Of a stretch of DNA of 64,000 nucleotides, positions 28,350-36,758 are shown piece by piece. The stretch comes from Flavobacteriales bacterium (lineage in GTDB: Bacteria; Bacteroidota; Bacteroidia; Flavobacteriales_F; PHOS-HE28): NCBI GenBank assembly GCA_016710685.1, contig JADJVC010000006.1, forward strand, positions 682,001 through 746,000, given 5' to 3'. How positions within the stretch are numbered: position 1 is the stretch's first letter; every line of letters starts with the position of its first letter. Position numbers and translations under genes: made by a program. The notes below the pieces were generated by a model. That model saw only the letters and a program-made list of their open reading frames with translations. It was not told the DNA's origin and did no database searches.

Positions 28350-30089
28350 TCACCGCCCCTCCCGCTTCCAAAACACAAACCCGTTCTTCCTTCCGATCTC
28401 CTTCAACCCCGGTATGGCGGCCACTTCCTCCGCGCTGGTCACCTTGCACACCACGTACACCGGTCGGTCAACGTCGCCGTGCAGGAGCCATTCCTCATCG
28501 TGCGCCCGTGGGTCGGTAATGGGCGGCATGTCGCTGTAGAACCACTGCGCGTAGCTCTTGTACCCTTGGGTGAGCACGTAGCATTTCTCTCCTTGGCGCT
28601 CTTGGAAGAATTCCACTGCCGCACGCTGGGAATAGCCTTCGATGTGGTTGATGAAGTAGTACAGCGTGATGGTGACAAAGAGCGCCGTTCCGCCGAAAAT
28701 GGTCACGATCCCGCTACGGTATTGTGCCCGGGAGAAGAAGCGATGGCCGAGGTAGAGGATCACCACCATCCACACGCCTGCCAGCGCTTCCCAGCCGGTC
28801 CAGTGGACGTTCGCCATCAGGTTGCCTTGGGCGAAGGCATCGTTCTTCAGCAAGGGCGCGATCAGCTCCGGGTGCATGCCGAGGTAGGGCAGCATAAGCG
28901 TCACCACCGCGAAGAGCGTCCCGATGGCGCCCATCAGCAGCCGTGACCAGAGCGTGGCTTTTCCGCCATTCCACAGGCGTTCCAGTTGCAGTGCAGCGAG
29001 GAAGGTGAGCGGGAAGTAGCAGAGGCTGCTGTAGTGGACGATCTTGGTTTTGACGATGGTGAAGAGGATGAGGACTACCCAGAAGAGGATGAGCATCCAT
29101 TTTTTGTAGTTGTCGGTTGCGGAGTTGTCAGTTGTCAGTTGTCCGTTGTCCTTGGATGAGTTGTCAGTTGTCAGTTGTCGGTTGTCAGGCTGCTTCCGAC
29201 CGTCTTCCGTGCGTGAGGACGACTTGAGCATTTCCTGCAAGGCGAAGATGGATGCAGGGAAGCAGCCGATGAGCAGGATGACGAAATGGTAGCCGAAGAA
29301 GCCTCCGTGGCCGGCGTCTTCCGAGGAGAGCATGGCCATTTGGCGCCAGAAGAAGGCGGTGATGAAAGTCGGTCCGTTGTGGAGCAGGTCCGCTCCGAAC
29401 CAGAGGCCCGGGACGATGAGCAACACGGCGAACATCAGCAGGATGCGCGGGATGGAGACGTAAAGCTTGAAGTGGTTCAACACCCAATACACCAACGCGC
29501 ATAGCGCTGGTATGAGGATGCCCACTGGGCCTTTGGTGAGTACTGCCAAGCCTAGCCAGATGCCAGCGAGCACCGCCGCGATGTTCTTCTGCCTTCGTGG
29601 AACATCCGCGCTTGCGGGCGTGTCGCACATGCGGATGAACGCCAAGAAACCTAAGAAGATGAAGAGGTTGAACCACGGATCGATGATGCCGCTGCGGAAG
29701 TAGAGGTGCGGCAGGATGGAGCCCACGTAGGCCAGCACCCACAGCAATCCGAAGAGCCGTCGGCGCATGCGATCGCCAATGCGGAAGAGGACAAGTAGCG
29801 TAATGATGCCGCAGATGGCATCCGGCAAGCGGGAAGCAAACTCATTCACACCGAAAGCGGACATGCTGATGGCCTGCATCCATAAGAAGAGCGGCGGCTT
29901 TTCGTAGAAAGGCACGTAGCCGATCTGCGGCTGCAGCCAGTTGTGCGTGGCGAGCATCTCGCGGGCGATCTCCGCGAAGTTGATCTCGTCCCAATCGAAG
30001 AGGTGTACAGCGCCCAGACCGGGAATGAAGAGCAGCGCGGCAACGAGCGCGATCAGCAGCTGGACCTGGATCTTGGATAGACTGCGCAT
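28350..30089 (-). CDS. GT39-type glycosyltransferase (ArnT/PMT-like), multi-pass
   Basis: 579 residues from ATG 30089, chosen because it follows a -7 element by 8 bp and begins the first membrane helix. An upstream start at 30152 would add residues encoded by repeat DNA. About ten membrane helices, with the conserved early acidic motif FDWDEINFAEIAREML and YEKPPLFLW. This family moves sugars from polyprenyl-phosphate carriers to lipid or protein acceptors on the outer face of the inner membrane. The stretch KQPDNRQLTTDNSSKDNGQL and following (about residues 302-330) is encoded by intergenic-type repeat DNA inserted in frame between two helices. The GT2 gene upstream is a natural partner that could make the polyprenyl-phosphate sugar. 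Confidence 0.85.
   Translation of the reverse strand: MRSLSKIQVQLLIALVAALLFIPGLGAVHLFDWDEINFAEIAREMLATHNWLQPQIGYVPFYEKPPLFLWMQAISMSAFGVNEFASRLPDAICGIITLLVLFRIGDRMRRRLFGLLWVLAYVGSILPHLYFRSGIIDPWFNLFIFLGFLAFIRMCDTPASADVPRRQKNIAAVLAGIWLGLAVLTKGPVGILIPALCALVYWVLNHFKLYVSIPRILLMFAVLLIVPGLWFGADLLHNGPTFITAFFWRQMAMLSSEDAGHGGFFGYHFVILLIGCFPASIFALQEMLKSSSRTEDGRKQPDNRQLTTDNSSKDNGQLTTDNSATDNYKKWMLILFWVVLILFTIVKTKIVHYSSLCYFPLTFLAALQLERLWNGGKATLWSRLLMGAIGTLFAVVTLMLPYLGMHPELIAPLLKNDAFAQGNLMANVHWTGWEALAGVWMVVILYLGHRFFSRAQYRSGIVTIFGGTALFVTITLYYFINHIEGYSQRAAVEFFQERQGEKCYVLTQGYKSYAQWFYSDMPPITDPRAHDEEWLLHGDVDRPVYVVCKVTSAEEVAAIPGLKEIGRKNGFVFWKREGR
29107..29189 (+). repeat. agttgtc-type repeat inside a coding sequence
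   Basis: Two blocks of AGTTGTC words with 7-nt period (for example GAGTTGTCAGTTGTCAGTTG) separated by CTTGGATG. The same words occur between genes at 31480 and 59607. Here they lie within the GT39 gene and keep its frame. Confidence 0.85.
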
Positions 30090-30097
30090 GAACGGCC

Positions 30098-30105
30098 CGA
30101 AGGTA
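30098..30105 (-). promoter_or_regulatory. -7 element TACCTTCG for GT39 gene
   Basis: On the minus strand TACCTTCG ends 8 bp before ATG 30089, the same arrangement as at ctaA and the toxin-antitoxin locus. Confidence 0.6.
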
Positions 30106-30114
30106 GGTGTGGGA

Positions 30115-30213
30115 TTTAACCGCAACGGCGCAACGACGCAACGGGAGCGCAACGAAATGCCTTTCTCCTTTCAGCCTTTTTCTCTGTGCCCTCTGTGTCT
30201 CTGTGGTGAACAA
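30115..30213 (+). repeat. accgcaacg and ctctgtg repeats
   Basis: An accgcaacg-family repeat (30115-30155) followed by a ctctgtg-family repeat (30178-30213, CTCTGTGTCTCTGTGGTGAA). They fill the space between the two glycosyltransferase genes. Confidence 0.7.
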
Positions 30214-30230
30214 AGCCCGAACCCCGTGCC

Positions 30231-30977
30231 TCACCTTTTTCCGAGCAGCTTCCACCCCATAAGCCCCGTACGCGCCAAGAAGTAACGCCAGGACACGTTG
30301 AGCACGCCAAAGCCATACTTCATGCTGCGGCTGAAATTGATCGAGCTGGCCTCATCGAAATACTTGGTGGGGCAGGTGACCTCGGCGATGTCGAAGCGGT
30401 TCCAGAAGATCTGGCCGATCATCTGGTTGTCGAAGACAAAATCATCGGAACACAAGTGGTACTGGCATTTCCGCAGCACGTCGGCGGAATAGGCGCGGTA
30501 GCCGGTGTGGTACTCGCTGAGCTTTTCGCCCATCAGGATGTTCTGCGTGAGCGTGAGCAACCGGTTGGCGATATACTTGTACATGGGCATGCCGCCTTTC
30601 AACGCACCGCCACCGAGGATGCGCGAACCGAAGACCACGGGATAAACCCCATTGCCGATAATGGACACCATGCTTTGGATGAGCATCGGTGTGTACTGGT
30701 AGTCCGGGTGAAGCATCACCACGATGTCGCCGCCCAGCGTCAGTGCTTTGTCGTAGCAGCTTTTCTGGTTGCCGCCGTAGCCGGTGTTTTTTTGATGCAC
30801 AACGATATGCTTGATGCCGATGCGCTTGGCTTCCGCAACGGTTTCATCCGGGCTGTTGTCGTCCACGAGCACAACTTCGTCCACGATGTCGAAGGGGATC
30901 TCGTCGTAGGTCTGCTTCAGGGTGTGCTGTGCTTTGTATGCCGGGAGCACCACGATGACTTTTTTGCCTTTGAACAT
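30231..30977 (-). CDS. Family 2 glycosyltransferase (DPM1-like)
   Basis: 248 residues from ATG 30977 (MFKGKKVIVVLPAYKA). An upstream in-frame start lies in repeat DNA and was rejected. GT-A fold with VLPAYKAQHTL, EVVLVDDNSPDET and the metal motif region VMLHPDYQY (DxD replaced by HPD, as in the polyprenyl-phosphate mannosyl/glucosyltransferase group). No C-terminal membrane anchor. It probably makes a polyprenyl-phosphate-linked or lipid-linked sugar in the cytoplasm, which would suit the GT39 enzyme encoded downstream on the same strand. Confidence 0.88.
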   Translation of the reverse strand: MFKGKKVIVVLPAYKAQHTLKQTYDEIPFDIVDEVVLVDDNSPDETVAEAKRIGIKHIVVHQKNTGYGGNQKSCYDKALTLGGDIVVMLHPDYQYTPMLIQSMVSIIGNGVYPVVFGSRILGGGALKGGMPMYKYIANRLLTLTQNILMGEKLSEYHTGYRAYSADVLRKCQYHLCSDDFVFDNQMIGQIFWNRFDIAEVTCPTKYFDEASSINFSRSMKYGFGVLNVSWRYFLARTGLMGWKLLGKR

Positions 30978-30999
30978 GGAGGCGCGAATATCGGGTGTT

Positions 31000-31420
31000 T
31001 TAACCGCAACGGCGCTACGGCGCAACGGGGGCGCAACGGGAAGAGTTTATACCGCAAAGGACGCGAAGAGCGCAAAGGCGTGCCTTCGGCACTTGGGCGC
31101 TAAGGAATGCGATGGATTGAACCGCAACGTTCGCAACGGACGCAACGGGAACGCAACGGGAAGAGTTTCTACCGCTAAGACGCGAAGGGCGCAAGGGCGT
31201 GCCTTCGGCACTTTGGGCGCTAAGGAATGCGATGGTTTTAACCGCAACGGCGCTACGGCGCAACGGGGGCGCAACGGGAAGAGTTTCTACCGCTAAGACG
31301 CGAAGGGCGCAAAGGCGTGCCTTCGGCACTTGGGCGCTAAGGAATGCGATTGAACCGCAACGCCATGCCTACGGCAGGCAAGTGCACTACGGACGCAACG
31401 GGGCGCAAAGGGAATGCAGG
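31000..31420 (+). repeat. Three tandem ~118-bp repeats plus partial fourth
   Basis: Units at 31000-31116, 31117-31236 and 31237-31350 are nearly identical. Each opens with accgcaacg words, continues with GAAGAGTTTCTACCGCTAAG and the words gcgaagggcgcaaag, and closes with a GTGCCTTCGGCAC hairpin and GGCGCTAAGGAATGCGATGG. A partial fourth copy (31351-31420) is interrupted by CCATGCCTACGGCAGGC. No gene is visible in 30978-31548. Confidence 0.9.
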
Positions 31421-31423
31421 TTT

Positions 31424-31533
31424 TCACCACAGAGGCACAGAGACACGGACAAATCAGTTGGTGATCGGTCAAATGCCCACTGCCACTGCCAACTGACAAC
31501 TAAACCTCTGTGTCCTCAGTGCCTCTGTGGTGA
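31424..31533 (+). repeat. Inverted pair of cacagag-type repeats
   Basis: ACCACAGAGGCACAGAGACAC at 31426-31446 (20-base limit: read as ACCACAGAGG CACAGAGACA C) faces its inverse CCTCTGTGTCCTCAGTGCC at 31505-31533. Between them are a short ggtgat word and an ACTGCCAACTGACAACTA repeat (31480-31502). Confidence 0.65.
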
Positions 31534-31548
31534 AAAAGCACCACCTAT

Positions 31549-32451
31549 TCACTTCCGCACTCCAAGGTTCACCAAGTACACACCGCCCAGGATTACGGCG
31601 ATCATCAGAAATTGCATGGGTTCCAAAATTTCGCCGTCGAATACGCCCCAGCCGATGGCAACAATGGGCATGATATAAGTGACCGAGGAGGCCCACACGG
31701 CAGAGGTGCGCTTGATGAGCGCGTTCCAAAGAATGAGCGAAATACCCGTGCTGAAAGTGGCGAGGATGGCCGTGAAGCCTAACGCTGGCCAAGCTTTGGG
31801 CACAGTGGCCAACGTATGGGGAAGTCCGGTGGCCAGCACGCCAATGAGGCCCAATGGTCCTACGATGCTGATGGCCAATACCGATGTCGCCGCCGCCGGA
31901 AGCATGTACAACCAACGCTTGATGATGTTGCCGCTGAAGCCATAACACAATGCGCCGATAGCGGGCAGCACGGCGTGGACGGTCCATGAAGGCAGGCCGT
32001 CGCCGTGGCGGTAGGCGATCGTGCCCACTGCACCCGCGAGGCCCAGCAAGATGCCCACCACATTGATGGTCCGGATGCGGATGCCGAAAAGTGCAATGCC
32101 GACCAACAGCGTGAAGAGCGGCGTGAGGCTGTTCAACATGCCGGAAAGCGAGCTGTTGATGCTGGTTTGTGCAACAGCGAACAGGAACGCGGGGATGCCA
32201 TTTCCCAGTATCGCTGTACCCAGCAGCGGCTTCCAATGCGCACGGAACAGGTGCGCATGCTTGAACAACAACGGGCTGAGCACGAGCCACGCGATGAAGA
32301 GCCGGGCGCTGGCAAGCTGCAATGGTGAAAGCGCAGGCATACCGTCTTGGTACAATGCGCGTTTCATCAATATGAAGGAGCTGCCCCAGATCAGGGAGAG
32401 TATGCCCAAGAGCAACCACTTGGTGGTGTCGGGCTTGGTCTCTTCTTGCAT
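31549..32451 (-). CDS. EamA/DMT superfamily transporter
   Basis: 300 residues with ten predicted membrane helices in two EamA halves (first half from LLLGILSLIWGSSFILMK, second from VLPAIGALCYGFSGNIIK). DMT-family proteins usually export metabolites such as amino acids or nucleotides; the substrate is not predictable here. It stands alone between repeat-rich spacers. Confidence 0.88.
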   Translation of the reverse strand: MQEETKPDTTKWLLLGILSLIWGSSFILMKRALYQDGMPALSPLQLASARLFIAWLVLSPLLFKHAHLFRAHWKPLLGTAILGNGIPAFLFAVAQTSINSSLSGMLNSLTPLFTLLVGIALFGIRIRTINVVGILLGLAGAVGTIAYRHGDGLPSWTVHAVLPAIGALCYGFSGNIIKRWLYMLPAAATSVLAISIVGPLGLIGVLATGLPHTLATVPKAWPALGFTAILATFSTGISLILWNALIKRTSAVWASSVTYIMPIVAIGWGVFDGEILEPMQFLMIAVILGGVYLVNLGVRK

Positions 32452-32467
32452 GGGGGAATCGGAGTTT

Positions 32468-32525
32468 TACACCACGGAGGCACCCTTCGGCTGCGCTCTG
32501 GGCAAACAGAGACACAGAGGGCACT
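32468..32525 (+). repeat. cacagag-type repeat split by a second word
   Basis: ACACCACGGAGGCACCC is followed by TTCGGCTGCGCTCTGGGC and then AAACAGAGACACAGAGGGCA. It looks like a copy of the cacagag repeat with another short element inside it. Confidence 0.55.
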
Positions 32526-32610
32526 GGGCGTACTTTATAGTGGACTATATGAAAATGGTGCGGATGTTAAAGCCCGAAATGCCCGCGAATGTAGACGGTC
32601 CCGTAATGAT

Positions 32611-32618
32611 TACCTTTG
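32611..32618 (+). promoter_or_regulatory. -7 element TACCTTTG for metal-binding lipoprotein
   Basis: Exact TAnnTTTG followed by CG, 31 bp upstream of ATG 32650. Confidence 0.65.
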
Positions 32619-32649
32619 CGCTTCGCGCATCACCAAATTTCCACGAAAG

Positions 32650-33159
32650 ATGATCAAGCCGTCCCTTCTTATCGCCACGATCGCCTTGGCAACCGCTTGC
32701 TCCAGCACAGGTTCATCAGAGGCTGTTTCCGTTACATCGCGCACGGAGAACACCGTAGGTATTACAGAGGGCCAGCCCATGGCCACGGCCGATCTCGGCA
32801 TTAGCGGCATGACCTGCGAAATGATGTGTGGCGGCATGATCAAGAGCGCGCTGGTGAAAGTGCCCGGTGTGGAGAAGACCGAAATCGTTTTTCACGAAGG
32901 TGATAAGGTCGGCCACGCCAAGGTGACTTATGATCCCGCGAAAGTGGACGACACCAAATTCGTTGAAACCGTACAAGCCTTGGCAGACGGACAGTATAAA
33001 GTGGAGTCCATTGCCGTTGTGAAACAGGTGAAGAGCGAGAAGCAAGCGGAGTGCAAACCCGCTGGTGATTCACCCGGAAACGGAACGTGCGCTTCGTTGC
33101 TTCCAGAGGTGCCCATGCCCAGCTTGGTGGCTATGCTGCTTTCGCTGATCCGGGCGTAG
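32650..33159 (+). CDS. Lipoprotein with heavy-metal-associated (HMA) domain
   Basis: 169 residues. Type II signal peptide (ALATA-C) followed by Ser/Thr-rich linker, then an HMA domain about 45-120. The metal motif is GMTCEMMCGG, that is C-x3-C and not the usual C-x2-C, a spacing I know from other Bacteroidota periplasmic copies. Copper or other soft metal binding in the periplasm is likely. It lies upstream of ctaA on the same strand, which might suggest a link with cytochrome oxidase copper supply, but ctaA has its own promoter. Confidence 0.85.
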   Translation: MIKPSLLIATIALATACSSTGSSEAVSVTSRTENTVGITEGQPMATADLGISGMTCEMMCGGMIKSALVKVPGVEKTEIVFHEGDKVGHAKVTYDPAKVDDTKFVETVQALADGQYKVESIAVVKQVKSEKQAECKPAGDSPGNGTCASLLPEVPMPSLVAMLLSLIRA

Positions 33160-33167
33160 GTGGAGGT

Positions 33168-33252
33168 GCAGTTGGCAGGTGCAGTAGCAGTTGGCAGAAG
33201 CAGTCGCCAGTTGCAGCCGTCCAATCACTAATCACCAGCCACCAATCACCCG
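33168..33252 (+). repeat. gcagttg and atcacca repeats
   Basis: GCAGTTGGCAGGTGCAGTAG-type words (33168-33217) followed by ATCACTAATCACC words (33222-33252). Both have 7-nt-like periodicity and recur elsewhere (34848, 59269). Confidence 0.65.
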
Positions 33253-33273
33253 TTTTAATCAACAAGCCGCCCG

Positions 33274-33281
33274 TAATTTCG
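33274..33281 (+). promoter_or_regulatory. -7 element TAATTTCG for ctaA
   Basis: TAATTTCG followed by CGCCCC ends 7 bp before ATG 33289, which predicts an almost leaderless mRNA. Confidence 0.6.
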
Positions 33282-33288
33282 CGCCCCG

Positions 33289-34320
33289 ATGCAAGAGGAC
33301 GCTGCGCGAAAACTGAGGCCCGTTGTTATTTGGTTGATCACCGGATGTGTGATGATCGCCTGCATGGTGGCCATCGGCGGCATTACCCGCCTTACGGGAA
33401 GCGGGCTCAGCATCACGGAGTGGAAGCCGATCATGGGCGCATTGCCGCCGATGAACGAGGTTGAATGGCACGAGGCGTTCGAGAAGTACAAGCAAATTCC
33501 GGAGTACACGTTGATCAACCAGCACATGACGCTGGGGGATTTCAAAGGCATCTTTTTTTGGGAATTCCTGCACCGCAACTGGGGCAGGTTGATGGGCATC
33601 GTGTTCATTGTACCGTTCGCTTGGTTCTGGCGGAAAGGCTTGTTGAAAGGCTGGTTGATGCGGCGCAGTATCACGGTGCTCATCGGCGGCGGGCTGGTGG
33701 GCGCGCTGGGCTGGTTCATGGTGGCCAGCGGCTTGGAGGACAACCCGGACGTGAGCCATTATCGTTTGGCGATCCACCTGTGCGCGGCCTTCACCGTGTT
33801 CTGCATCGTGCTGTGGACCGTGTTCGATATTCAGCGTGTGCGACGAAGCTTTTTGGGCGATGGAACTTCTGCGGCGAAATGGGCGCGTTGGCTTTTAGTG
33901 ATCGTGCTGTTGCAGATCGTCTATGGCGCGTTCACCGCAGGTCTGGACGCCGGCCGCATCTACAACACGTGGCCGTTGATGAACGGGCAGTTCATGCCGG
34001 AGAACGTCACCGCTTTCGGCTCCCTGTGGAAGGACTTCACCGACCATAAAGACGGCGTGCAGTTCATCCACCGCAACTTCGCTTGGGTGGTTGCTGTCGC
34101 GATTATTTGGTTCGGCTATGCCAACCGGAACAACAAGGCATTACAAGGTGGCGACCGCTGGCTTTTCTTGGCGGTGTTGCTGCAATTCTCGCTGGGCGTG
34201 CTCACGCTCGTGACGGATGTGTGGCTCCCGTTGGGTGTAATGCACCAGTTAGGCGCACTGTTGCTGCTTTCCGTGCTATTGAGCGTGCTGCACCGCACCG
34301 GCCGCATTCTGCCAGCGTAA
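33289..34320 (+). CDS. ctaA: Heme A synthase (COX15/CtaA)
   Basis: 343 residues with about eight membrane helices. Four conserved histidines sit in EFLHRNWGRLMG, YRLAIHLCAAF, VQFIHRNFAWVV and GVMHQLGALLL. Also GGITRLTGSGLSITEW near the N-terminus. CtaA oxidises heme O to heme A for aa3-type cytochrome oxidase. The last 45 bp overlap the 3' end of gldD on the other strand. Confidence 0.95.
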   Translation: MQEDAARKLRPVVIWLITGCVMIACMVAIGGITRLTGSGLSITEWKPIMGALPPMNEVEWHEAFEKYKQIPEYTLINQHMTLGDFKGIFFWEFLHRNWGRLMGIVFIVPFAWFWRKGLLKGWLMRRSITVLIGGGLVGALGWFMVASGLEDNPDVSHYRLAIHLCAAFTVFCIVLWTVFDIQRVRRSFLGDGTSAAKWARWLLVIVLLQIVYGAFTAGLDAGRIYNTWPLMNGQFMPENVTAFGSLWKDFTDHKDGVQFIHRNFAWVVAVAIIWFGYANRNNKALQGGDRWLFLAVLLQFSLGVLTLVTDVWLPLGVMHQLGALLLLSVLLSVLHRTGRILPA

Positions 34321-34974
34321 GCTGTGCGCGAACCGTTGCATGTCCGCGCGGATCCGCTCGGTCACCGGCGCCAGTGAATCGGCGTTGGGCCGCACATCGA
34401 AGTAGAGCGCCCCGTACAGAAAATTGCTGGTGCTGTCCGTGAGGTAAAATACCATGGGACTGGCCACGTTACCGTCCACGCTGAAAAGCGATCCGAACAC
34501 GCGGGCACTATCGCGCAGCACTTCATCGGTCTTGATGCGCGTGGCCATTTGCTCGTGCTTCGCTTTGAAGGCGTGTGCGTCCTCGATCAGCTCTGGAAGA
34601 TCGCCGTGTACCTGCCGCCAAGTCATGTTCACAACGGCTCGCTGTTGCGGAAAAACCAAATTCGACCAGCAAGTACCATCCACGTCGCCGGCTATGCCTT
34701 GCCCCGGAAAAAGCTTGGCATAATCCGGTATTTCCGCCGTGAACGGGCATACGGAAGGGGAGGGAGCGCTGGATTCCGCAGGCAGATCGATCCGGAAATA
34801 ACCGCGCGGTTTGGGGATGGGGTCATTTGTGCAACCTGCCAGTAGAAGCAGTAGGCAGAGGCAGTAGGCAGTGGGCAGCCGCAGTTGGCAGTTGGCAGTG
34901 GCAGTTTTCAGCCTGTTGGCCCGCGTGCGCTGCCGACTGCTGCTGTTGTCTGCCAACTCATCAAACCCCTTCAT
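34276..34974 (-). CDS. gldD: Gliding motility lipoprotein GldD
   Basis: 232 residues from ATG 34974, the only ATG in frame; it lies 14 bp inside the 3' end of gldE. Lipobox LLLLLAG-C, then the family signature KPRGYFRIDLP, TCWSNLVFPQQRAVVNMTW and FYLTDSTSNFLYGALYF. GldD is essential for gliding and T9SS function in Flavobacterium, with unknown biochemical role. The first 48 residues are unusual: TATANCQLRLPTAYCLCLLL is encoded by a 7-nt-period repeat (ACTGCCA words) like the intergenic repeats. TAG is the stop. Confidence 0.9.
   Translation of the reverse strand: MKGFDELADNSSSRQRTRANRLKTATANCQLRLPTAYCLCLLLLLAGCTNDPIPKPRGYFRIDLPAESSAPSPSVCPFTAEIPDYAKLFPGQGIAGDVDGTCWSNLVFPQQRAVVNMTWRQVHGDLPELIEDAHAFKAKHEQMATRIKTDEVLRDSARVFGSLFSVDGNVASPMVFYLTDSTSNFLYGALYFDVRPNADSLAPVTERIRADMQRFAHSLRWQNAAGAVQHAQ
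34848..34915 (+). repeat. gcagttg-type repeat within gldD signal-peptide codons
   Basis: GCAGTAGGCAGTGGGCAGCC, GCAGTTGGCAGTTGGCAGTG and flanking words. Same family as the intergenic repeat at 33168-33217, but lying inside the gldD coding sequence. Confidence 0.8.
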
Positions 34975-36247
34975 CCCGAATGTGCACTTTCACTCTACGT
35001 ACCCGCTTATTGTCCGCACTTTCCACCGTGAAGTCGTAGTTGCGCAATGAAGCCCGCTCGCCTTTCTGCGGAATGCGCCCCGTGAGCTCTAACACAAAAC
35101 CACCCAGGGTTTCGCTGTCGCCCTTGTTATCTTCGAAAAGCTTCCCGTCGATGCCCATGATGCGGTACATGTCCGTTAATGGCGCGCGACCTTCGAAGAC
35201 CCAAGTGCGGTCGTCCAGCTTGCTATAGATCAAGTCGTCGTCGTCGTATTCATCGGTTATCTCGCCTACGATCTCTTCGATCACGTCTTCCAGCGTGATA
35301 ATGCCGCTGGTGCCACCGTATTCATCCACCACCACGGCGAAATGCACGTGTTTCCGCTGGAAATCCTTCAACAGCTCGTCCAGCTTTTTCGTTTCCGGCA
35401 CGAAGTACGCCGGGCGCAACAGCATGGTCCAATTGAACTCAGGCTCGTGGATGTGCGGCAGCACGTCTTTGATGTAAAGCAGGCCCACCACGCGGTCCGG
35501 TGTTTCTTCATATACCGGAACGCGCGAGTAACCGTTGGCGACAATGGAACGCAAAAGCTCCTTGAACGGCAAGTCGTTGCTGAACGCCGTCATTTCCGTG
35601 CGGGGGCGCATGGCCTGCCGCGCCTCGAAATTCCCGAAGCTGACGATGCCGCGTAAAATGCGCTTCTCCTCCGCCGTGGTGCCCGCGTCCGCAGTGAGTT
35701 CCAGTGCGTGGCCCAAGGATTCCGCATCCACGTTCTTCGACCGTTTCTTATACCGCTTTTCGATCAAGCCGGTGGTGCTGAGCAGCACTTTGGTGACCGG
35801 TGTCCAAAAGACGCGCAGCCCCAACAACGGCGTGCTGAACATCTGCGCCACGCGCATCGGATGGCTGGTGGCATACACTTTCGGAAGCACTTCGCCCAGT
35901 AGCAGAATGATGGTGGTAACGGCGATGACCTGAATGATGAAGAGCCACTTTTCGTCCATGGCACCCAAGTCGATCAAACCTGCAACCGCAATGGTGGAGA
36001 GCACGGTGATGCCCACATTGGCGAAATTATTCGTGACAAGTATGGTGGCCAACAGGCGCCGCGGTTTGGAGAGTAGGTCGATGACCTTCGCGCCGCTGGC
36101 ACCGCCGCGCTCGCGCAAATCGCGCAGGTGGACGGGACCCAGCGAGAACAGCGCCACTTCACTGGCGGCCGACAATGCGCTAACCGCCAACAGCAGCACA
36201 ATGCCCACCAAGGACACTATGGTCATGGCATCCATCGCACCCATCAC
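34961..36247 (-). CDS. gldE: Gliding motility-associated CNNM/CorC-like protein GldE
   Basis: 428 residues. N-terminal CNNM (DUF21) membrane domain with about four helices (1-145), a CBS pair (about 205-325, TEMTAFSNDLPFKELL, DEYGGTSGIITLEDVIEEIVGE) and a C-terminal CorC/HlyC domain (330-425). The family is linked with Mg/Co efflux. The gldE-gldD overlap is the conserved Bacteroidota arrangement, with ssb and mutY upstream on the same strand. Confidence 0.93.
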   Translation of the reverse strand: MMGAMDAMTIVSLVGIVLLLAVSALSAASEVALFSLGPVHLRDLRERGGASGAKVIDLLSKPRRLLATILVTNNFANVGITVLSTIAVAGLIDLGAMDEKWLFIIQVIAVTTIILLLGEVLPKVYATSHPMRVAQMFSTPLLGLRVFWTPVTKVLLSTTGLIEKRYKKRSKNVDAESLGHALELTADAGTTAEEKRILRGIVSFGNFEARQAMRPRTEMTAFSNDLPFKELLRSIVANGYSRVPVYEETPDRVVGLLYIKDVLPHIHEPEFNWTMLLRPAYFVPETKKLDELLKDFQRKHVHFAVVVDEYGGTSGIITLEDVIEEIVGEITDEYDDDDLIYSKLDDRTWVFEGRAPLTDMYRIMGIDGKLFEDNKGDSETLGGFVLELTGRIPQKGERASLRNYDFTVESADNKRVRRVKVHIRDEGV

Positions 36248-36299
36248 GCAGTGAAACGGATTGCGGGCGCGGCCGGGGCCCTACGTTTTTGTGCGGTAC

Positions 36300-36758
36300 T
36301 CAAAATGGAAGGTCGTCCTCGTCGGGGCCGGGACCAATGGGTTCCGATGCCATTTGACTGGCAGGTTGCTGCGCTGTGGCATTGCGCTGTGCTTGGGGCT
36401 GTGCGCCACCTTGGTCGTTCCCGGCGGGCTTACCGTCCAACATGGTGAGGTTGTCCGCCATGATCTCGGTGGTGTAGCGTTCAATGCCGTCTTTTTCCCA
36501 CTTGCGGGTGCGCAGTTTTCCTTCCACGTACACTTTGCTGCCCTTCTTCACGTATTTCTCCACCACTTCGGCCAGGCCCCGCCACACTACAACGCGGTGC
36601 CACTCGGTCTGCTCGCGCTTTTCGCCGGTCTGGCGGTCCTTGTATGTCTCGCTCGTAGCGAGGTTGAAATTGGCCACGGTCACATCGTTCTGGAGGTGCC
36701 GCACCTCAGGGTCGGCGCCGAGGTTGCCGATCAGGATCACTTTGTTCACGCCGCTCAT
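36300..36758 (-). CDS. ssb: Single-stranded DNA-binding protein
   Basis: 152 residues from ATG 36758 (MSGVNKVILIGNLGADPEVR). OB-fold core 3-107 with WHRVVVWRGLAEVVEKYVKKG, a Gln-rich linker and the acidic partner-binding tip DEDDLPF. Its ATG overlaps the mutY stop (ATGA), and a separate -7 element lies inside the mutY 3' end. It coats ssDNA in replication and repair. Confidence 0.97.
   Translation of the reverse strand: MSGVNKVILIGNLGADPEVRHLQNDVTVANFNLATSETYKDRQTGEKREQTEWHRVVVWRGLAEVVEKYVKKGSKVYVEGKLRTRKWEKDGIERYTTEIMADNLTMLDGKPAGNDQGGAQPQAQRNATAQQPASQMASEPIGPGPDEDDLPF

Noticed and set aside
31000..31350. Tandem repeats considered as a CRISPR array
   Set aside because: The whole ~118-bp unit is repeated without unique spacers of constant length, and no cas gene is nearby.
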